From positions 156,825,925 through 156,889,924 of the forward strand of contig OU015499.1 in the NCBI GenBank assembly GCA_907164885.2: a DNA stretch of 64,000 nucleotides, in the 5' to 3' direction. Under the pieces are notes generated by a model that made no database searches, was not told where the DNA came from, and worked only from the letters and a program-made list of their open reading frames with translations. The first letter of the stretch is position 1. Each line of letters starts with the position of its first letter. The stretch comes from Dolomedes plantarius (Eukaryota > Arthropoda > Arachnida > Araneae > Dolomedidae). Shown piece after piece: positions 1 to 26,093 of the stretch. A program made the translations under genes and the position numbers.

Positions 1-224
1 CTGAGGAAGTGCTATTAGATTGGTAATTTATGTAAGTAAAAGGACCTAAATGGTATTTTTAAAAAATAATAATTTCACACAGAACTACAAGGGTATAAAA
101 AAGCTTTAATTGTATTATAAGAAAGTTACAAAACATATACATTAATATTAAATATAACAAAAGCACTTCAACAGCATAAACAAAGTCTTTTTATGACATC
201 TTTTAAAAACAACTTCAAACTAAC

Positions 225-15897
<15,673 letters not shown>

Positions 15898-16215
15898 GTC
15901 TGCAATTGAGCGATCAAAAATATATACGACTAGTCACCACCACTCACTACTGCAATTCTTCCACAAAATTTGCAATACACAAATGAGATGTTGCCAAATG
16001 AAAAATTCTAAATATTTCACAAAGAAATTACGGTTACACTACCAAATGAAGAAAAAACGAATATCGATTAAAGAAATTCTTTCCTATCGATGAGTTGGAA
16101 CATGAGGAAGGCGCCCTTAGGAGGAAGGCGTCGTGTTTTAGAAGTGTCTCACATTCAGTCTCCGCTACTAGATGGCGCGCGCAACGTACACGCTCTGAAA
16201 CCGAAACCGTACAAT
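15898..16215 (-). promoter_or_regulatory. Presumed eIF3j 5' UTR and promoter
   Basis: This is the DNA immediately upstream of the eIF3j ATG on the minus strand. It is less AT-rich around 16095-16215 than the flanks and contains a short CpG-bearing patch. No TATA box is evident, as expected for a housekeeping gene. A CTCF-like core (ACTAGATGGCGC on the plus strand) sits at about 16163-16178. The transcription start cannot be fixed from sequence alone. Confidence 0.4.
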
Positions 16216-16814
16216 ATATTTTTGGATTATTTAATTTTTTTCTAGTTAATACAAGATATTTTTCGAATTGATTAGTCTATTATTCTATATAATTAAAGAA
16301 TTATTTCTTTAAAAATTCTGTTAAAGGCTAATTTTCTTTAATACGAAAAAATCAAAACTTACACTCACTATACATATTTAGACCGGAGACAAAATTCCTC
16401 AGGCGGTTCAGAGTAAAAATTTGCAAATTATTTTTAATTATTAATTAATTTATATTAATTTAAAGTTCTCTAGCCTGCAAATATTAGCTAAAAATCGTTG
16501 AATAACCAACTGCGGTAATAGCTAAGTTCGTGTTTATCAATTAATCAAATATCTAGGCTACACTTAAGTGTACAGTCATAAGCAATTGTCGCCAAATATG
16601 GCAAACATTTTTAAAGTTTTAAAATATTTTATAAAGATGCCAGATAATTCATTTTGGCGATAATTAATTCAATTTTAGTGATTTGGCAGGAATATTCTTA
16701 CTTTTAGCGCCTTAAGGGCCTTGTAACATATTCCGTGCTTGGTGTCAAAGTAGACACGCTAGGTAGCGTCACACCGGTTATGTATAGTGATAAAACAGCT
16801 TACTAATAAGAACT
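16216..16814. other. Unassigned AT-rich spacer upstream of eIF3j
   Basis: Intergenic DNA with no recognised gene or element end. Confidence 0.45.
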
Positions 16815-17380
16815 TGTTACACTGATATCAATTTATTAGGGATTCTGGATTAAAATACTTCACGATTAGGTCGTGTTCTGGAACATCAATTTACACTAGT
16901 AATGTCCGTTGAAGTCTGCGACGCACGTTAAAGATTGTCCGTTCAGCTGGCTGGATGCTCTGTCGCTACGGATCGTAGATCGGGCCTTCAGGAATAAAGC
17001 TCTAATCGCAGAAGTCTCAGTTGCTAGGAACGAATTCCACTCGTCGAAACCGGCTGGAATGAGGTGAACTCGAACTCCAGACGCAATTTGATCTAATTAT
17101 CACAGAGTAGTGGACGGCTCGTCCCACACTCTCACCAAAGAAGCTAGCTGCTTCGAAAATATGGAAGATCAAGCTTTGATCTCCAAACGACCCTTCTCAG
17201 CGAGAAAGAGGTCTTCACCCTTCTGACACAGGATCGGGATCGGCCTAGGATCTAGATCAGATCTAACAGCAAAAACAGTCTCCGACTCTCCTCTCCTCTC
17301 CTCTCGTCTCGTCTCCCGTCTCCTGTAAAAATCTCCTGCATCCGCTTCTAAAACTTTTTTCCCTGGCGGGATCTGTAACA
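16815..17380. repeat. Possible solo LTR
   Basis: A 566-bp block beginning TGTTACACTG and ending GATCTGTAACA. It has TG...CA limits with a short terminal inverted repeat and is clearly more GC-rich than its flanks, with a pyrimidine-rich CTCTC tract at 17285-17325. No convincing target duplication is seen and no internal retroelement sequence is attached, so the call is tentative. Confidence 0.35.
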
Positions 17381-17723
17381 ACCCCGCTCTTTGATCTTGG
17401 GCTCCTCATAGGTCCTTGGCCCTGGCCCGTGTGCAAAACGATACTTGTTCTTTATATCGTCATCGCTGGTTGAGTCATTACGGCGTCTCATCAGGGGGAT
17501 GGTCTGCCTTTGTTAGTCTTTTGTGTTATAGTGTCTTCGCTCTAGACATCGGGGCGCCTCGCTATTGTAAGTCGCTCCTCGCCTGCGAGTCGAAAAGCTG
17601 ACCCTTTTGTAAGCCACCCCTCGGCAGGGGAAAACTATTGCATCTTCGCAGTCCGCCGATGGCTTACTCTGTTTCAAGCCGAGGTTAATAAATTTCCTGG
17701 GCCATGAGGAGGGGAAATGCCAC
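17381..17723. other. GC-richer unassigned block
   Basis: The sequence is richer in GC than the neighbourhood and may belong with the preceding LTR-like block. No protein similarity recognised in any frame. Confidence 0.4.
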
Positions 17724-17913
17724 AGCCTGTTCACATAGGAGTCCGTTGCGTTGCGTTGCGTTAAGGAAAAGATGACGTTGAGACGAAAATAAACCAATCA
17801 TAGGTCTCCAAACGATTAGCAATGAAATTTTTAACGCCTATGATTGGTTTATTTTCGTCTCAACGTCCTCTTTTCCTTAACGCAACGCAACAGACTCCTA
17901 TGTGAACAGGCCC
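17724..17913. mobile_element. Foldback MITE, copy 1
   Basis: The ends GCCTGTTCACATAGGAGTCC and the inverted GACTCCTATGTGAACAGGCC enclose a near-perfect hairpin: the interior halves (GACGAAAATAAACCAATCAT and its reverse complement) pair as well. TAA follows the right end. A GGGCCTGTTCACA-type end and a 3-bp target suggest a PIF/Harbinger-like MITE, but hAT is not excluded. Confidence 0.75.
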
Positions 17914-18327
17914 TAAGTGTTGTTATAAAATTTGAATTCATTTCGGTAGGGCTTCGTGCATTAGGTAATGTTGAATTCCTATCGTTGCGGTAATTTCTTA
18001 TGAAAGGTTAATTTGTAATACAGTAGAAGCTCTTTAGTCTGGTATTCTACGGTTTGGCACATTCTGTAATACGGCACCGACTGAGCCGCCCGTGTTCGGG
18101 TTTTTTCGGGTAGATTCAACGTTCCCCCACTGCACTGGTTGTACCCGCCAGGTGACTTTTCAGTTCGTCTGTGTGTCAAGCAGTTATATGGTGTTTTCTA
18201 GGACCCTTGTTTCAGCGTATTTAGTTCGCTCAGTGTTTATCGTAACTAACTGTCAATTCAGTGTTCATTTCAGTACAGTGCTTTCCGTTTTCGTCCACGT
18301 TTGCACAATGTTCTCGAAGCCCAGCAA
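17914..18327. other. Unassigned spacer with a Tigger-like end
   Basis: At about 18020-18075 the sequence CAGTAGAAGCTCTTTAGTCT followed by TCTACGGTTTGGCAC resembles the left end of a pogo/Tigger element, but no matching right end is found. The rest is unassigned. Confidence 0.4.
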
Positions 18328-18503
18328 GGGCCTGTTCACATAGGAGTCCGTTGCGTAGCGTTAAGGGAAAGCTGACGTTGAGACGAAAATAAACCAATCA
18401 TAGGCGTTAAAAATTTCATTGCTAATCGCTTGGAGGTTTGTCATTGGTTAAATATATTTCAATACTTTAACGCTCCGCAACGGACTCCTATGTGAACAGG
18501 CCC
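18328..18503. mobile_element. Foldback MITE, copy 2
   Basis: 176 bp with the same ends as the copy at 17724 (GGGCCTGTTCACATAGGAG and its inverse) and the same GACGAAAATAAACCAATCAT interior. It is flanked by CAA and TAA, consistent with a decayed 3-bp duplication. Its right half has diverged, so it folds less well than copy 1. Confidence 0.75.
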
Positions 18504-18673
18504 TAATTGCCTTAAGGGGATGGTGGACTTCCAAATTAGCAAAAAATCTAGCAAAAATTGAAATTTTTTTGGCGTATTAATATTTTAAAAATATGTGAAT
18601 ATTGGAATAAAAGGCATTTAAAACATGTAGAGGAAAGCAAAATGAGAATTTGGTGGCTTTAGAAAAGTAAATA

Positions 18674-19412
18674 CAGTCGATCCCCGTTATAGCGAAACCG
18701 GTATACAATGAACTCACGGATATAACGAGCAAAACTTTTGGTCCCGCCGTTTTCCTATTGTACGTAATTTAATTAGCAATATGTCAGTTTAATGTAATCG
18801 ATTTAATTCATTAATGATCATTATTATTACCATGTTTTTATTAATTGCTTTCTTGTTTGCTTGTGTGTTTGTCCCTTACAAATCTTGCAATCGATTTTTA
18901 ACTAACTTCCCGACTAGCTAGACATTTGAAACTTTTAGAATAGCTCAGAACACGATGACGATGCATTCTTTTAATACTTTTAGCCATCTTTAAGCAGATT
19001 GAATTCTTTTTCAGTTAATTTTTTTGGTAGACTAGTGCAGCCATCTATCGTCCGGGACGGGAACGAAAAGTTAAATGCAAGTTAACTTCCAATTAACTTC
19101 GTTTTCTTTCAAGGTGATGGGATAATTCATCAAAAATTTTTAAAAAGAATTTATTAATAGATAGAATTGTCAAGTTTATATGATTCAACAGAAAATTTAA
19201 AAACATAGTATATAAAAAGTTCTTTTATTTTGTAATTATTAATGGATTTTATCATTGTTTTAATACATCATTATTGAATACACATTGCAACTAATGAGTT
19301 ATACATTTTGTGAACTCTAACATTTTTCTTAACGGTTCGGATATAACGAACCACCAGATAAAGCGAACAAAACCTTTGGTCCCTTGAAGTTCGTTATAAC
19401 GGGGTTCGACTG
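18674..19412. mobile_element. Non-autonomous pogo/Tigger element
   Basis: 739 bp with TA duplications and ends CAGTCGATCCCCGTTATAGC and inverted TTATAACGGGGTTCGACTG. No transposase coding is left. The subterminal sequence (ACGAACTCACGGATATAACG, GGTCCCGCCG) is shared with the Tigger copies at 24005 and 24386. Confidence 0.8.
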
Positions 19413-20193
19413 TATTAAAGGTAGGTGAAAAAACATCGTTTAAATTTTTTTTCTCTCAAAATGAGTCATTTCCAGATTTGCAAGTCTTTGAAATGCTCCT
19501 TGCGTCATAATTTTCGACAAAATTTTACAAAATTTATAATCAAGACTCCTCTAATACATCAAAATAAAGTTATACATCCATTTAAGGTTTCGACATCATT
19601 CAGATTATAAAAAGTTAACTTAAGTGTAGAAAAGTACAAAAATTTCACGAAAATTCAAAGTACAAGCTTAAAAATATTTCCTAAAAATTAACTATTCAAC
19701 GAAAGCGCAAAATAATGCGTAATTCTGTTCAAAATGTATTTACAAGTAATATAAATGCAAAATAATTACAAGATAAAAAGAACTTTTTATATACCATGTT
19801 TTTAAATTTTCTGTTGAATCATATAAACTTCACAATTCTATGTATTAATAAATACTTTTTTAAAATTTGTTTGGTGAATTATCCCATCAACTTGAAAGAA
19901 AATGAAGTTAATTGGAAATTAACTCGCGTTTAACTTTTCGCTCCCGTCCCGGCCGATAGATGGCTGCACCAGTCTACAAAACAAAATTAACTGAAAATGA
20001 ATTTAATTCTGCTTGAAGATGGTACTGCTTAAAGTATTAAAATAATGCATTGTCATCGTGTTCTGAGCTATTCTAAAAGTTTCAAATGCCTAGATAGTCG
20101 GGAAGTTAGTTAAAAATCGATTGCATGATTTGTAAGGGGCAAACACACACACACACACAAACAAACAAGAAAGCAAGTTAATAAAAACATGGT
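18828..20193. repeat. 415-bp inverted repeat with 520-bp spacer
   Basis: Left arm about 18828-19241, right arm about 19762-20193. Matching blocks include TTAATTGCTTTCTTGTTTGC, AATCGATTTTTAACTAACTT, GAATAGCTCAGAACACGATG and the GATAGATGGCTGCA block with its GACGGGA neighbour, in opposite orientation. The left arm is interior to the Tigger element at 18674-19412, so the right arm is probably a second copy in reverse whose ends have decayed. Confidence 0.75.
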
Positions 20194-20282
20194 AAAAAAA
20201 TGAAATAGGGAAGAAACACATTTCAAAGATATGACAAAATAATATGCTGTATCGGTTATAATGAGCTTTTTATGTGATCATT

Positions 20283-20450
20283 CTTTCTTTAGGCAGTGAA
20301 ATGGAATCGTGTGTTCCATCCTAAAATAGTCGACTCGACACTGATACCGATGAGTGGACAGAAGGGGAACGTCCATGCCTTATCCGGAATTCGAACCAAG
20401 GCCCACGCCGCATAAACCCGAGACGCCAACCAGCGTGCGATGTGGATGGC
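20283..20450 (-). mobile_element. tRNA-derived SINE-like element
   Basis: On the minus strand a perfect pol III B box GGTTCGAATTCC sits at about 20386-20397, preceded by CTGGTTGGCGTCTCGGGTTT, which is a plausible A-box region. The element body continues into GATAAGGCATGGACG and AGTGTCGAGTCGAC. No cloverleaf of a functional tRNA can be drawn. Confidence 0.5.
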
Positions 20451-21003
20451 GCGTACTTTTTCTGGAATCAGGTATTTGCATACAACTTTTCACTGTCCAC
20501 ATATAAAACAATTCCGTAACTGACTGACTTACAACGCACAGACCAAACCGCTGGACCTAAAGGGCTGACATTTTGCATGGCGATCCTTCTTATAGTGTAG
20601 GGGTGCACTAAGAAATATTTTTGAACAATTCCTCTTAGATTTTTTTAAAATTAAATTTTTAAGCCGTTTTTGTAAAATTCTTTAAAGTTTGCATTTAAAA
20701 TTGTAATCTGTGGTATATAAAATTTATATCACGAGAAAGATCCTAAAAATTCCTTTAAAATGAAATCTTTTCGAATCTTTACCTCCCTTTTCTGATTTTT
20801 GGTGAATTTTTGAAGATTAAATTTTAGAATTTAATTTAATAAATGCCGATCACGTGATTTCTTTTTCTGGTACTTTCAATAAATTTATCGTCACGTGCAT
20901 AACAACTAAATAGACATAAAAATATATTTTTTCTTTCTAATGCAGCAGACGATTGGATATTATCCCAAAAAAAAATAAATATCCCTTACGATTTTTTATA
21001 AAT

Positions 21004-21006
<3 letters not shown>
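20451..21006. repeat. Unassigned repeat-like sequence
   Basis: The stretch CGCACAGACCAAACCGCTGG followed by GGGCTGACATTTTGCATGGC at about 20535-20580 looks like a dispersed repeat, but no ends or coding were found. The remainder is AT-rich and unassigned. Confidence 0.35.
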
Positions 21007-21070
<64 letters not shown>

Positions 21071-21073
<3 letters not shown>

Positions 21074-22172
21074 TGATTTCCGCTTATAAGAATCACGTTT
21101 GTTATTACTGTTTTTGATTCTTATAAGCGGTTGATTCTTATAACCGAAACTTCCCTTTGGACAGGCACACATACACAAATATATACTTGTACATATATAT
21201 AAACACACAGGCACATATATACATAATTTACCATTAAATACTCTTTAATTTACGTTATTTATCATTTATTAAAATTATTTTTTATAATTTTAAAATACTC
21301 AATTTCTAAACAAATACTATAACTCAATTTCTAGACCTATAAGTAACAACACATGATTTTAAAATCAACAAGAGGCAGCTTCTCTTTGACTACACTTTGG
21401 AAGAGCATTATATCTAATTAGCAAGAGTTTTCCTTGTTTTTATCATATTTGAATTCGACTATCAAAAAGTTCAAACACTAACTGGCAATTTTGTTAGAAA
21501 ACTAAAGTGAATACTAGCGACGTATGCTTATTACAGTCTCAGACGAAGATTCACTTTATAGCATACGTTTCACGGTTTGATTCTGAATCAGACAGTGAAA
21601 CGTTTGATTCAGCATCTGGTTCGTCCGATTCAGCAAAATGGATCCGTTTACGTTTCACGGTTTGAAGTGCTGAATCCACTGTCCCGTTTACGTAAGTGAT
21701 GGTGGACACTTCGCGGAAGATTTATGTGTTTCAGGGTCCAGAAATCCGCAACCAGGAAGTAAGTGGTGGGAAAAAAGGAGTGCCTATCTGGAAAAAAGTG
21801 AAATCGGACCCGGACGGGTTATATGCCCCTGGGTAAAGCTAATAAGACGGTGTTTAGCAAAAACGTATAAGGAGAAACTCTTATGTTATGTCTAAAGGAA
21901 TGTATTTTACGACTGTTTTCCACCCCAAAGTTTTATCAATCTTTCTTTTCAAAAACTTAAGAAAGAATTTCGTACCTTTTGAGAGTTCAAGTGGCATTTT
22001 TTGGAAAAATGAAAGGAAGGCGAAGATTGCAAACTGATTCTTATAACCGGTGGATTGATTCTTTAAAGCGGAAATTTTAACATGGAAATAATACATTTGT
22101 TTTTGTTTTTGCGATATTGATTCTTATAAACGGTTGATTCTTATAACCACTGATCACTATAAGCGGTGGTTA

Positions 22173-22175
<3 letters not shown>
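21071..22175. mobile_element. Non-autonomous Tigger-type element between (TA)n tracts
   Basis: 1105 bp with ends CAGTGATTTCCGCTTATAAG and inverted CTATAAGCGGTGGTTACTG, both abutting TA repeats (21007-21070 and 22176-22214). Subterminal direct and inverted copies of GATTCTTATAAGCGG and GATTCTTATAACCG occur near both ends, like transposase-binding repeats. No transposase sequence recognised inside. Confidence 0.75.
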
Positions 22176-22216
<41 letters not shown>

Positions 22217-22248
22217 CATCAATTGTATACATTGATCGTCGCATTTAT

Positions 22249-22311
<63 letters not shown>

Positions 22312-22399
22312 GAGTATATATTATTTGGGGGCATTAATTGCATACATTGACCGTTGAATTTAATTTGAATGTACTCCGTAGCGAAGCGCGGGTTTTCAG

Positions 22400-22472
<73 letters not shown>
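22176..22472. repeat. (TA)n tracts with interposed related spacers
   Basis: Three (TA)n runs at 22176-22214, 22253-22320 and 22402-22461, the last ending in (CA)n. The two spacers share a diverged unit (CATCAATTGTATACATTGATCG versus GCATTAATTGCATACATTGACC), so the block looks like a tandemly duplicated degenerate element. Confidence 0.8.
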
Positions 22473-22473
<1 letters not shown>

Positions 22474-22635
22474 TCGTGAATAACAACGTACAATTACAAG
22501 GAGGTGAAGTCTTTAGAGTGAACATAATTTTAATCCTTTGTGACAGAATAGTTGCCGATTTGCGTAGAGGAGGTGGTGTGCATAAAAATTAAATATAAAT
22601 TTATAATATATGATAATAACGAAGAAGCATTTATG

Positions 22636-22962
22636 CTAGGGGGGGGGCATTAAGTCGATCGCGATCGACTGGTGGACCACCAAGACATTTTGGGGTGACC
22701 GCCTTTACTACGACCTAAGATTATTATTATTATTATTATTATGTTTGTATCTTGCCTTTTGCTTTAAACGCGGTTTTCAAAGAGTAAGTTTTTTTTATTG
22801 TATTTATGTAGGTAAATACATATTCCGTATTTATTATTAAGTTATAATAAATATTGTAGACTTTTTTTTTTTTAGCTCACCACACCTACGCCACTGGGTG
22901 GGCCGCAACACCTTGAAAAAATTAGAAGTAACCCGTACCCTGGAAAAGTTTGCCCATCCCTG
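22636..22962. mobile_element. hAT-type MITE inserted in a hAT transposase relic
   Basis: The left end CTAGGGGGGGGGCATTAAG and right end TTTGCCCATCCCTG (inverse CAGGGATGGGCAAA, a common hAT terminus) are bordered by CATTTATG and ATTTTATG, a 6/8 target match. An extra CAGTGGCGTAGG-type terminus lies inside at about 22880-22895, so a second MITE end may be nested here. Non-coding. Confidence 0.55.
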
Positions 22963-23790
22963 ATTTTATGCATTATAAAACTCATATTGAGGAAAGAGTT
23001 AGTAAAGATGTAACTGATGCATCGAGAGTGGAAAGGGAACAGTTTGAAATAATTGGTTAAGCCCGAGAATGGAGTCCCGAAAAAGTTGAATCTCATGATC
23101 GAAAACAAAATTGTAACCGCATTCCCTAACGTCGAAAAAATTATAAGATTGTTTTTAACATGCGGGAGGAAAGCGTTCATATTTTGTACCGAAACTGGTA
23201 AAAAAGGATAGACGCTGTACTCTTTCGGATCAGTAGCTTAATACCATCGTAAAATTGTACATAGAAAAGGATATTCTAAATACTGTTTATAGTGAGGACA
23301 TCTATACTAATAAAGAGACAAGTGGAAGTCAAGAGATATCACGTGACCGTAACTTAAACGGGCGGGCCAATCCTCGAAAAAAAAAGAAAATGGGCCGACA
23401 AATATACAGGAAACGGTGCAATTTTTTTTCTCATGAAAGTACATAAATGTTACATATTTGGAAAGAGCTTCGAAAACTGATAATTTTTTCTGCGTACACT
23501 TATTCTGTTAATTCAATAGTTTTAGAGATATTTTCATTCTAAAATCACTCACTGCTGAGAAACCAAATCATCTGGTGCAGTGGTGCTGCCATCTGTCGGC
23601 AGCGACGGGAATGAAAATTGAAAGGAATTTATTCACTTGAATTTAATACATTTGTAGGCTTTTTTTTTTCTTTTGTGGGGCCCGAAGTACATAAATATGT
23701 TACACGGATGGCTTGAGCGTAGCTAGGCGAAGCCCGGCTAGTTATTAATAAGTTTGTAGATGTCAGAATCAGAAAACAAAAATTTCAAAT
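22963..23790 (+). pseudogene. hAT transposase C-terminal relic, split by a Helitron
   Basis: Plus-strand fragments in shifting frames include VEKIIRLFLT, a partial GxRxF segment and then IEKDILNTVYSED at about 23258-23300. This resembles the hAT dimerisation domain and C-terminus. The frame is interrupted by a 441-bp Helitron at 23301-23741 and resumes immediately after it with INKFVDVRIRK at 23742-23775, as in related proteins. The catalytic core is not present in the window. Stops and frameshifts show it is dead. Confidence 0.6.
23301..23741 (+). mobile_element. Small non-autonomous Helitron
   Basis: It starts TCTATACTAATAAAGAG immediately after an A and ends GGCTT..AAGCC hairpin-CCGGCTAG immediately before a T: the 5'-TC, 3'-hairpin-CTAG, A|T insertion signature of Helitrons. 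It is 441 bp with no coding. Removing it restores the hAT transposase reading frame around it, which fixes both ends to the base. Confidence 0.8.
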
Positions 23791-24004
23791 TTTTTAAAAT
23801 AATTTGTAATATTTATTTTTTATTTTCATATGATGCCTTTTTAGTAATCTCAATTTAATAATATAAATCAGCACAACTTCAAAAATGTTGATTTTTTAAA
23901 CAAATATCACCCTCGCTCTTTGTTTAAGAAGGCCTTCATTTGTATGTCTAAAGCCTGATGTCACGGTTAATCAACAATATTGGAAATTTCAGGTGGTTAA
24001 TCTA

Positions 24005-24313
24005 CAGTCGAACCCCTTTATAGCGAACCCGGTATATAACGAACTCACGGATGTAACGAACGAAAATTTTGGTCCCGCCGTTTTTCTGTTGTATTTATTG
24101 CTAATTTATCCTTTAATAGCGAACCTCCGAAATCTTAAGAATTGGCTATAACGAATCTTTTTGGCGCCTATAACTACCTTTTTGGCGCCCCCTTTCCGAA
24201 AAACATATAGTAATATAATATATAAAAGTACTGAAAAGGACCATTTGGCGCCCCTGTGCTAGTGGCGCCCGGGGTATGATAGACCCCTTTGCCCACCCCT
24301 CGCTACGCCACTG
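24005..24313. mobile_element. Truncated Tigger left end joined to a hAT-like MITE end
   Basis: 24005-24154 matches the left end of the Tigger element at 24386 (CAGTCGAACCCC, GTATATAACGAACTC, GGTCCCGCCG) and then stops. The remainder is rich in GGCGCC and ends CCTCGCTACGCCACTG at 24313, the inverse of a CAGTGGCGTAGCGAGG hAT-type terminus. The matching left terminus is not found. Confidence 0.5.
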
Positions 24314-24342
24314 TCGAGAATGGCTTACCTTTTAAACATTAA

Positions 24343-24385
24343 CTAGCTGGTAGCCGTCAAGACATGACGGCTGAATCTATATATA
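24343..24385 (-). mobile_element. Helitron 3' end (minus strand)
   Basis: Read on the minus strand: hairpin AGCCGTCA-tgtct-TGACGGCT, then ACCAGCTAG and T. This is the Helitron 3' terminus. The element continues rightward but is interrupted a few bases in by the Tigger element at 24386; its 5' end is not located. Confidence 0.55.
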
Positions 24386-25340
24386 CAGTCGGATCCCGTT
24401 ATAGCGAACCTGGTATATAACGAACTCCCGGATATAACGAGCGAAAACTTTGGTCCCGCCGTTTTACTATTGTATTTAATGCTAATTTATCCTTTTATAG
24501 CCAACCCCCGAAATCTTAAGATTCGGCTATAACGAACATTTTTTTTTCAGTCGACAACTGAGTTTTTTTTTAAAAATTTTTAAACTTTTTAAGAATGTTG
24601 AAGATACAACGAATGTTGAAGAAGCAAAGAATGTTGAAGAAGAAGATGATGAAGATTTACCTATCGCGATGTGGATAGAAAAGCACAAAATTTCATCATT
24701 CTCAGATTGTGACATGCAATTGTTCGAAACATGTGATGAAGAAGTCATTGCGTGTGAAAATCCGACTGATGAAGATATTGTGGAAGAAATTAAAATGAAT
24801 CATTCTGAAATCGAACATTCTGCATCTGATGTTGATGAAGAGGAGCACATAAATGACGAAATCCCCCCACTACCTCGGATGCTACTGCAGCGATGCGTGT
24901 CATTAATAAGTTTTTGTCTACACAAACGGTGGAAGAAAGAGTGTTGGAGTCATTGGATGTATTGGACAAAGAAATTCGTAAAATGTTTTTGAAATCGGCA
25001 TCACGTCAGCAGAAGATTACCGATTATTTCTGTATCAAAACAGTGAGCAACAAATGAAGGAAAAATGAATTTATTTCCATTTGTCTTCCTTTTTAGTTAA
25101 TTTGATTAGTATCGTGCCAGTTTAACGTAATCGATTTAGGTCAATATAATTCATTAATGATCATTTTTAGCAGATTTTATCATTTTTTTAATACATCATT
25201 ATTGAGTACACATAGCAACTAAGGAGTTATACATTTTGTGAACTCTAACATTTTTCTTAATGGTTCGGATACAGCGAACCACCGTATATAGAGAACAAAA
25301 CATTTGGTCCCTTGAAGTTCGTTATAACGGGGTTCGGCTG
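24386..25340 (+). mobile_element. Tigger element with transposase C-terminal remnant
   Basis: 955 bp flanked by TA with ends CAGTCGGATCCCGTTATAGC and inverted GTTATAACGGGGTTCGGCTG. The plus strand at about 24590-25057 encodes an acidic segment (AENVEEEDDEDL-type, then TDEDIVEEIKMNHSE) and, after a frameshift near 24880, VINKFLSTQTVEE and QQKITDYFC, the usual C-terminal tail of Tigger transposases (acidic region, then a K-x-TDYF motif). The DNA-binding and DDE catalytic domains are missing, so it is an internal-deletion derivative. Confidence 0.75.
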
Positions 25341-26006
25341 TATTATAGTTTTGCGTCTCGAATGAGAAAGTAAACAAGCTTAAAGTTTTAATTTTATAAC
25401 CGGTTTTTTTATTGATTTATCCTCCTTTTATTTATTTATTTATTTATCTATTTATTGTTTTGCTCTGTGTTCATTTTTCGTTCAACGTTTAAACGGATAT
25501 CAAATTTTGAGACCTAAAATTCAAATCAACTATATATATATGTATATATATGTATATATATATATATGTAATATAATCATTACATATCGTTCTTAAAAGG
25601 CAACCTGAAAAGGAAAACTAGCTCAAATTTACATGGCTGGAGCTAGACTCAGCCTGAAAGGAATTAGAATTTTGAAGCAGTCGTGTCGAATAGTTTTATT
25701 AGAGCGATAGTAACATCTGTCCATCTCAGACGACAGCTCGGAGCGAAGTGTAATATCACCTTTCAACCTTACGCGCTAGAAGCGAGGTACATGTGGCTGT
25801 TGTTTTGAAATGTCAGCGGAATTTGGGGCTGGCGATGCGAACTCACTCCTTTCTCGAGACGTATACACGTGTAGAAATGCAACGTTTGCTGTTTTATGGG
25901 AAGTTCTGTTGCTATGGGTTTTTAAAACGCTAAAGTAATGTTACTGGGGATTGGATTTAGGAAAGGGAATTTAAATGATAGAATGGAGGGCCTAATATTT
26001 AATTTA

Positions 26007-26011
<5 letters not shown>
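25341..26011. other. Unassigned AT-rich DNA
   Basis: Likely includes the rest of the Helitron whose 3' end is at 24343. No coding or terminal repeats recognised. Confidence 0.4.

Positions 26012-26091
<80 letters not shown>
26012..26091. repeat. (TA)n microsatellite
   Basis: About 80 bp of TA repeat directly abutting the left end of the transposon at 26092. Confidence 0.95.

Positions 26092-26093
<2 letters not shown>

Noticed and set aside
22374..22402. Helitron-like 3' end (GCGAAGCGCGGG...CAGCTAA)
   Set aside because: No convincing hairpin and no matching TC 5' end; the (TA)n flanks make the boundary unclear.
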